From Tenodera sinensis (taxonomy: Eukaryota; Arthropoda; Insecta; Mantodea; Mantidae): DNA of 64,000 nt. A program made the translations under genes and the position numbers. Where the stretch lies: contig CM060964.1 in the NCBI GenBank assembly GCA_030765045.1, forward strand, positions 318,743,013 to 318,807,012, read 5' to 3'. A model generated the notes under the pieces. It was not told where the DNA came from. It was given only the letters and a program-made list of their open reading frames with translations, and ran no database searches. Below, in pieces: positions 57,405 through 64,000 of the stretch; the stretch's first letter is position 1, and each line of letters begins with the position of its first letter.

Positions 57405-58710
57405 TTACTTTCTCTACTGAGTACTTACAGTAAGTACAAAGAGACAGAACTGTATTCCTTTCCCGGCAATACACGTTTTGAGGCTCCCTGAATCCTTCCT
57501 ATAATAGTAAACAATAAAACATAGTCAAAACCTTACTACTTAAAAATGTAGATCTCGTTAAAGAATGTGATTTATAACAAGTACATTCTTTTTGTGTTCG
57601 TCGATGGTAGTGCTACTGCTTATTAAGCGGGGGACTCGGGTTCGATTCCCGGTACCGGCGTGAGGATTTTCTCCCGTTAGAAGACTTGGTCCGGGGTGCA
57701 CCACCCTTGTTAGGTCCCTGAGGGGACAATTAAGGAGCTACTTGATTGAAAAGTAGCCACCCATGGTCGAGAAAACCGCATAACCGGGCTGGAGGGACCG
57801 GAGTGCTGTCCACGTCCCACCCTCCAGTACTGCACCCACTCATGACGGCTGTGGTGGGCAGATGTGGGCGACGCAGTGGTCTTGGACCGGATAGGCCATA
57901 CCATGGGGTTACTGTTACATTGCTTTTACGGAGTTAAACTATTTCTGAGATATTTTTGTTGGTTTGAATTTTCAAATTCTAAACTTCCATCAAATGGGTA
58001 GTCGTTATTTTTTTCCTGGTCAAGGAAACAGAGGATAACAGAATTCCAAAGCTATCATATAGTCGCCAGCTCTTAAAATATTTGACTATTGTATTATAAT
58101 ATCTAGCAGGAAATATGTAATGAAACCAGTTCTACAAATCTACCTCGATTGACATGAAGTAGATAGAAAACAAGTCTGATGTGTTGCACTCACATGACTT
58201 TCTCTACTCTTATACTAACCATTCTTACAAACTCTTATTCCTATATCTTCTTCGTGTTAGTTAAGATAAACATTTGCAGAAATTACCTTATTGCTAATTT
58301 TTTGTAGGTACAAGAGGAATATGGGAATATAGTAGACTTTGAGCGATAGTCAAATTTTCTAAATTTGGCCACTACATGAAGGGTTTTAAATTCTGTTCTC
58401 TTTGCACTGCCGAGAGATGAAAAAAGCAATAACGACCTTTCATTTGAGAAAAGTTTAAGTATTGCAAAACTCACACAAATAACAAGGAATATCTCCGAAA
58501 TGGTTCACTCCACAAACAATGCGTTTGGACAGAATTTGTGTGTTTTAACGAGATCTAAATTTTTGTACAGTAAAGTTTGATCTATCTCTTACTGTTTGCC
58601 AAATATGCAAAAGTCATCCAGAGTAAACAGGATTACATGGGCTATAGCCAGAAAATTCAATGTATACATTTCATTTGCCATAAAAATATCTTAAACATGT
58701 TGTAAAAGGG
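57405..58710. repeat. REP-A inverted pair (reverse with nested SINE, then forward)
   Basis: Reverse unit 57405-58165 (TTTACTTTCTCTACTGAGTA; lacks the CA half) contains a SINE. Forward unit 58168-58710 starts TCTGATGTGTTGCACTCACA and stops after AAAATATCTTAAACATG. The two join at their start ends. Confidence 0.7.
57597..57910 (+). mobile_element. SINE, second copy of the 23729 family
   Basis: Carries B box GGGTTCGATTCCC, then GAAGACTTGGTCCGGGGT, TCCCTGAGGGGACAATTA and GGTCGAGAAAACCGCATA, shared with 23729-24017. TACATTCTTTTT and TACATTGCTTTT at the edges are a probable imperfect target duplication. Confidence 0.65.
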
Positions 58711-59239
58711 TTTTTATAACATCTGTCGGATGTACAGATGTCCCGTGGCGTATTACTCACCACGGAGAGCTTGACAATTCTTATTCTTGTATCTCAAGTG
58801 CAGTACGGATGTATTATAATGATGAATGAATGAGGATTATTTTCGAAAATGCATTAAACACTTTATTTCCATACAGATATTGCCAGTCTTCATATGATTC
58901 ATTTCACACAACAATGGCGGAATTGGTCATAAATTAACAACAGCCCAAAACAGCTAACGATCTTATGTAGTCTATATCACTGTTTCAACTCAACAAATGG
59001 TTGGTTTAAATTAACATCATTTCAAAACATTTTTTTTTTGTTTTAATAGTACCACATTCAAATTTCAATTTCTTTGTTCACACGCATATGTATACGTATA
59101 TTTCACATCTTCCACCGCTAAGGTATCAAGCCAATGGCATTTTCTTTCGTTGTTTATTAAACAAATGAAGTCAGCCTCTATTGCCTCTCTTTATCCAGTT
59201 AGAATTATTTCAGAGGGCTTACACAAGAAATAGCACCTC
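58711..59239. other. Unassigned stretch
   Basis: Interrupts REP-A sequence between 58710 and 59240 (the unit resumes at the expected point), so it may be a ~520-bp insertion. I found no terminal repeats. Confidence 0.35.
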
Positions 59240-59432
59240 AATGTGACATTTTCATCAAAATCGTTTAAACAATTTTTGAGACAATTAACATCTTCGAAAA
59301 TATTTCCATGTAAAGGGAATTTTCTTCAAAATCTTCGTGTGACATCCTTGAAAGATATTAAAGCTAAACACCAACTTTGGTTTTTAACCGATTTATCGTT
59401 TTTGAGTTATGCTGTTCAAAGACTAACCCTCC

Positions 59433-59503
<71 letters not shown>

Positions 59504-59795
59504 ACACACACAGACACACCCACAGACACACACACAGACACACACACAGACACACACACACACATACACACGTACACACACAAAGGGAACTTTTGCTAAA
59601 ACTGCTTTTATTGGATTCGGTGGGCCTCAAAGCTTATATTTCCAGTGAAATCGCTACATCAAATTTTTGGTTCGAATACAATACTACCCCTACTTACCAT
59701 GCGTAGTAGAAAAAGTAATAAGCATTGGTAAGAATAATTTGTACAAAAGTGAGTAGCGAAAGTCATGTGAGTGAAACATATCAGATCAGTTTATT
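59240..59795. repeat. REP-A forward second half, then reverse start stub, with long CA tract
   Basis: CATCAAAATCGTTTAAACA through AAAGGGAATTTTCTTCAAAA, CA tract 59434-59582, tail CTACATCAAATTTTTGGTTC to GTAGTAGAAAAAGT. It is then joined to an inverted start stub GCGAAAGTCATGTGAGTG (59725-59795). Confidence 0.7.
59434..59582. repeat. (CA)n with (CAGACA) variants inside REP-A
   Basis: About 68 bp of pure CA followed by CAGACACACACAGACAC-type higher-order repeats. It is the longest CA tract in the window. Confidence 0.95.
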
Positions 59796-60292
59796 AAATT
59801 TCTGTCTTCAAATGGTTCGTTTTTATGTGCATCGTCGTGTATTAGAAGGCTTTAGAGCATGACAACTTTGGCCGTCACGTGTTTCTTGCCAATCGCTTGA
59901 GGCAACACTTACACATTATCGCATGTCGATGGACTTGCAACCAGCGCACGTGATGATACAACTTTTATTTTTGTCGTTGATCTTTGTTCGCTTTTTAATT
60001 CCAACTGCTGCGTGACAAACACTTCAGCAGCATTGCATAAACATAGTTTCTGTCAGATAACTTGCCTTATCACTTAGTTTAATGGCGTCTTTAGACAGAT
60101 GGAGAATAAATAGCGTCCAAGTGGCCAGCTGTCCTTGACCTTAGTGACTTTACGTGTATTTATTTACAAATCCTCCGAGATGAGCCTCGCCAGATTCTAG
60201 ACTCAAGAAACTCCGTTGTGCAGATGTTTAATCTTAATCGATTTTTCACATTTCTGGTCACATTGCAATATAATGATGATTATGACACTACT
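59796..60292. other. Unassigned stretch
   Basis: No recognised family or coding signal. Confidence 0.4.
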
Positions 60293-60599
<307 letters not shown>

Positions 60600-60611
60600 G
60601 ATGATTATAAT

Positions 60612-61395
60612 AGCTCGGTGACGAGATTTCATCGAAAATAATGTTATGAGGCCAAGAAAAATGTCCGCGTGTGTGTGTGTGTGTCTGTATGTCAGCCTGT
60701 GAACAGCATAATTTAAAAACGAAAAGTCACTTAAAATCTTAAGTTCGTATTGAAGTTTAATATGTTCCAAGGATACGACAGACGATTTTGAAGAAAATTC
60801 TTCCACTCTAAGTTATCCTTTACATGGAAAATTTTTCGAAAATTTTAGTTTTTTCAAAAATTGTTCTGAAGATTTTGATTATGTTTGTGATATTTTTATG
60901 ACAAATGGAATGCATATTTTGAATTTTCCAGCTATAGCCCATGTTGTCCTGTTTACTCTTGACTACTTTTGCATAACTGGTAAACCGTAAGAGAAAGATC
61001 AAAACTTATTATACAACAATGTATATCTTATTAAAACACAATTTAGGTCTAACTGCATTTTTTGTGGAGTGAACCGCTTCGGAGATATTCCTTGTTATTT
61101 GTGTGGGTTTTGCAATACTTATACTTTTATCAAATGGAAAGTTGTTATTCACTTTTTTATCTCTTGGTTCTGCAAAGAGAACGGAATTTCAAAGGCTTCA
61201 TAAAGCGACCGGCTTTTAAAGATTTGGCTATCGCTCAAATATTATTGTATTCCCTTTGCACCTATAAGGGTATAAGCAATAAGAATTTCTGCAAATGTTT
61301 ACCTCGACTAACAGGAAGAAGGTAGAAGAACAAGAGTTTGTAATAATAGTATGGGAGTAAAGAAAGTCATATGAGTGCAACACATTAGATTTTTC
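60612..61395 (-). repeat. REP-A unit, reverse, complete
   Basis: Tail GAGATTTCATCGAAAATAAT next to the AAT/ATT palindrome, short TG tract at the CA site (60669-60690), GTGAACAGCATAATTTAAAA, AACTGGTAAACCGTAAGAGA, start end GAAAGTCATATGAGTGCAAC. Confidence 0.75.
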
Positions 61396-61883
61396 TACTC
61401 TCATTCGCTCATTAATGAGTATAAAATTGTATTTAGAAGTTTGCTTTCCTATCTACTTCGTTTTAACCGAGATAAATGTTTCCAGAAATATCTACATTAC
61501 ACTTGATATGATGTACACATAGCGATGGTAAATGTTTAAGAACTGGGCGCTTTAAAGCTACTGGGTTTAAAATATCAAAAGTGTCCAAGAGTAAACAGGA
61601 CTACATAGATTATAACCAGAAAATTCAAAGCATACATTTCATTTGCCATAAGAACATCTTAAACATATGGTATTTTAATCAAAATCGTTAAAACCATTTT
61701 TGAGAAAATAAAAATTTTTGAAAAATTTTCCATGTAAGGGATAGTTTACGGTGGAGGAATTTCTTTTTCAAATTCTTCATGTCGTATCCTTGAGAGGTAT
61801 TAAACTTAAATACCAACTTCGGTTTTTAACCGCCTTTTTTTAGTTTTTTCGTTTTTAGTTATGCTGTTCACAGAAGACACACG

Positions 61884-62115
61884 CCCGCCTCGGTAACGTG
61901 ATGGTTAGCGTGTCTGCCTCACATTCAAGAGGTCACGAGTTTGAATCTCGCTTAGGGTAAGTTATCCGGGTAAGGTTCTTTTTCGAGGTTTTCCCTACCG
62001 TGAGAAGACGAATGTGGGGTAACTTAAAGCTCCATGGACCTCGGGCTCATTTGAGCATCATTTCACCCATTTTATTTCATTCATTCGTCCGATATGACAC
62101 AATGTTGGAGGAAGT

Positions 62116-62146
<31 letters not shown>

Positions 62147-62150
62147 CACA
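61884..62150 (+). mobile_element. Poly-A-tailed tRNA-headed SINE inserted in the CA tract
   Basis: Head GCCCGCCTCGGTAACGTGAT with A-box-like GATGGTTAGCG and B box GAGTTTGAATCTCG; body GGGTAAGTTATCCGGGTAAG and CTCCATGGACCTCGGGCTCA; A-rich tail. GACACAC on both sides may be duplicated target within the CA repeat. Reference copy for 56231 and 47243. Confidence 0.8.
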
Positions 62151-62278
62151 CAAAAAAAAAAAAAAAGCAGGACACACACACAGAGAGACACACTCGTGAA
62201 CTTTTTTCTAAAAGCATATATTTCCGGTGAAATCTCGACATCGAAATTTTGGATCGAATGCAATCTTTTCTCTCTTTA

Positions 62279-62523
62279 AGGCGGCGTCGTGGCTGAACGG
62301 TTAGCGCGCTCGCCTACCACCTAGGCGGCCCGGGTTCGATCCCAGGGACCCGCATGTGGTATTCGAGGTGTACGAAGCGGCGTCAGGGCGGGTTTTCTCC
62401 GGGTGCTCCGGTTTCCCCCGCCATCTCATTCCACCGGTGCTCCATCTTCATTCCATGTGTCATCAGTGTCACCGCCTGCGGTGCCGTAGTAGTAAAAGCG
62501 GGCGTTAAACACTACAACAACAA
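62279..62523 (+). mobile_element. Short tRNA-headed SINE, 245 bp
   Basis: Ser/Leu-type tRNA head (GTCGTGGCTGAACGGTTAGC, then GGGTTCGATCCC) and body TTTTCTCCGGGTGCTCCGG; ends CACTACAACAACAA. Edge words TTTCTCTCTTTA and TTTCCCTCCTTA look like a diverged 12-bp target duplication. Confidence 0.75.
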
Positions 62524-62555
62524 TTTCCCTCCTTACAATACGTAGTAGAGAAAGT

Positions 62556-63794
62556 AATAACAATGTTGAATATTTTGAAAACGTTTCAGTTTGTACATTT
62601 GGCAGGTAGAGTCCTTTTTATCTTGAAACTTGCAACTTATTACTACTTCATTCTCTCAGATAAACCAGAAGGGCTTCAACTTGAGATCGATTCCATTATT
62701 TTCTAAGATAGTAGTTTTACATAACTGAAGAGGAATTTTACAAGCACAAAATTGTTACAAACAGGTTTTATTCCAATGCCATTGCCAACGATGCCAAAGG
62801 CAGACTTTTATTTCACATGAACACGTAAAAAGCTTTCTAGAAACTGTCGATTTTAAATGACCTCGAAGCAAAACCAGTAGAAGTAAATTCTGAAGGCTGA
62901 GCAAAAGTTCATAATAAGCACTTTCTTGCTAAACCTGAAAGCTGACAATTTGTATAAAAAGTAAACTTGGTTTTAACCGGATCTGTTCCGTAGAAGGATC
63001 GTTAGCTTTTAATTGTAATTAACCCTGTATTGCAGAGTATTGCCATTTGATTACAAAGAGGCTTATGTCAAAGTTTTAGATTGTTTTTCTTTTTCAGATT
63101 ATATTGGTGTTTAACAATAAAATAAAGGTATTGATAGTTATTTACATTTATATTTGTATACATTTATTTCAGTATTATTGTAGCATTTTATTTCTTGTTC
63201 TTTTCCAAAAATAAAAGTCCATGTAACTGTAGTGTAATGTAGCCCCATCATCATTCACGTGCAGCATCACACTAGTTATTTTACGTGGTCCCTCCCCATC
63301 ATTTCCTACAGCCACATTTGGTTACATTCACTGGGATTAAACTAACGACGTTTGGCTTTCAGTGCATTTCGTCTGGTCTTTAATAATCACGCCTATTCGA
63401 AATACCTCCCTTAAGTGCCTATGACAGATAGGTATACCTAAACCGGCTCAGGTGGAGGCATATGTAGCGAAATAATTCATGCAATAGAGGGTTAATGCAA
63501 GTTGCAACAGCTGAGTCCACAAACTTACTAAAACGAAATAATATAATTTTAGGCAATTATCTCTCTTATGAGCTAAATGAGCGGCATGGGTAGGACGAAT
63601 TTGTTAAGGCACAACGTGCGAACGGGAGATCTGCAGTTCAAATTGCGCCCCTCAGGACCATCCTCTAAACCAGGCCGAATAACTCGAGCGACCTTTTTTT
63701 CTTTTACCTGCTAAACATACAATTATCAGTGCGAAACCTTGAGTGGGCTGCGCTCATTGAGCGCCAGTAGCCAGCCTGCTCTAAACAATACTAA
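62556..63794. other. Unassigned stretch with a possible decayed tRNA-like insert
   Basis: Mostly A/T-rich. 63570-63660 contains GCATGGGTAGGACGAATTTG and GCAGTTCAAATTGCG, a weak A/B-box pair, possibly an old SINE. No coding signal. Confidence 0.3.
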
Positions 63795-64000
63795 ACAAAT
63801 TGTATGTATTACACTCATAGAAATTTCTCTACCCCTATCGTTTATAAGTGGGTATACAAATTATTCTTACTAAACGTTTTCCTTTCATTATAATCTTGTA
63901 AAATATTTTCGGGAATATCTGTACCTCGTTTATAGATACAAAGGGAATACTGACAGTAAAAGTTTCACAAATGAATCTTATATGTTGGCTTTAAAATTCC
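63795..64000 (+). repeat. REP-A start region, forward, running off the window
   Basis: TGTATGTATTACACTCATAG, AATTTCTCTACCCCTATC, ACAAATTATTCTTACTAAAC and ATACAAAGGGAATACTGACA are degenerate versions of the unit's start. Confidence 0.45.

Larger units (their letters stand above)
61396..62555 (+). repeat. REP-A unit, forward, with two nested SINEs
   Basis: Degenerate start, then good match from AGAGTAAACAGGACTACATA to TTATGCTGTTCACAGAAGAC. A SINE sits inside the CA tract, REP-A resumes with CACACACACAGAGAGACACA and GTGAAATCTCGACATCGAAA, and a second SINE splits the final TTTCTCTCTTTA/CTTACAATACGTAGTAGAG end. Confidence 0.7.

Overview
This is a repeat-dominated, A/T-rich eukaryotic nuclear window. 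I infer an arthropod, most likely an insect with a large genome. The basis is the element mix: an insect-type mariner and a Tc1/mariner relative with a DUF4817-like N-terminus, I/Jockey-like LINE tails, several tRNA-headed SINE families, MITEs, long microsatellites, and what looks like a nuclear copy of the mitochondrial trnQ-trnM pair in the ancestral insect order. I see no intact host protein-coding gene. No database search was possible, so family names rest on recognised motifs.

Centrepiece: a complete Ty3/gypsy-type LTR retrotransposon at 32843-39422 (6580 bp). Its two 1013-bp LTRs look identical, and it is flanked by a 4-bp duplication (ACGT). It has an initiator-tRNA-Met-type primer binding site, a purine tract, a gag ORF ending in a CCHC zinc knuckle, and a protease-RT-RNase H-integrase pol ORF. 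Gag and pol lie in the SAME frame, separated by one UGA whose 3' context is CAATTA. That matches the CARYYA context known from type I leaky stop codons in plant viruses. Pol has no credible ATG of its own, so stop-codon readthrough is the simplest expression model.

Background fabric: a roughly 0.8-kb repeat unit, called REP-A here, recurs more than 25 times in both orientations, singly, as head-to-tail arrays and as inverted pairs. Most copies carry a CA/TG tract at one homologous position. Long A/T-rich microsatellites, including a 1.18-kb AAT array, sit at or close to unit boundaries. SINEs and MITEs are nested inside these units.

Layout: 1-3.6 kb, a MITE, a decayed gene of a conserved family and LINE tails; 3.8-7.6 kb, REP-A; 10.4-11.3 kb, a MITE split by a chimeric SINE; 12-18 kb, REP-A arrays; 18.4-20.1 kb, SINEs; 20.3-21.5 kb, a decayed mariner; 21.7-23.5 kb, a recombinase-like remnant, the mitochondrial insert and a SINE; 23.6-27.6 kb, REP-A and the giant AAT array; 28.5-29.2 kb, a second MITE copy; 29.2-31.8 kb, the least repetitive stretch, with a weak promoter-like signal; 32.8-39.4 kb, the LTR element; 39.5-46.7 kb, foldback elements, a MITE, a LINE tail, a SINE and a deleted Tc1-like element; 47-64 kb, REP-A with nested SINEs, microsatellites and another LINE 3' end.
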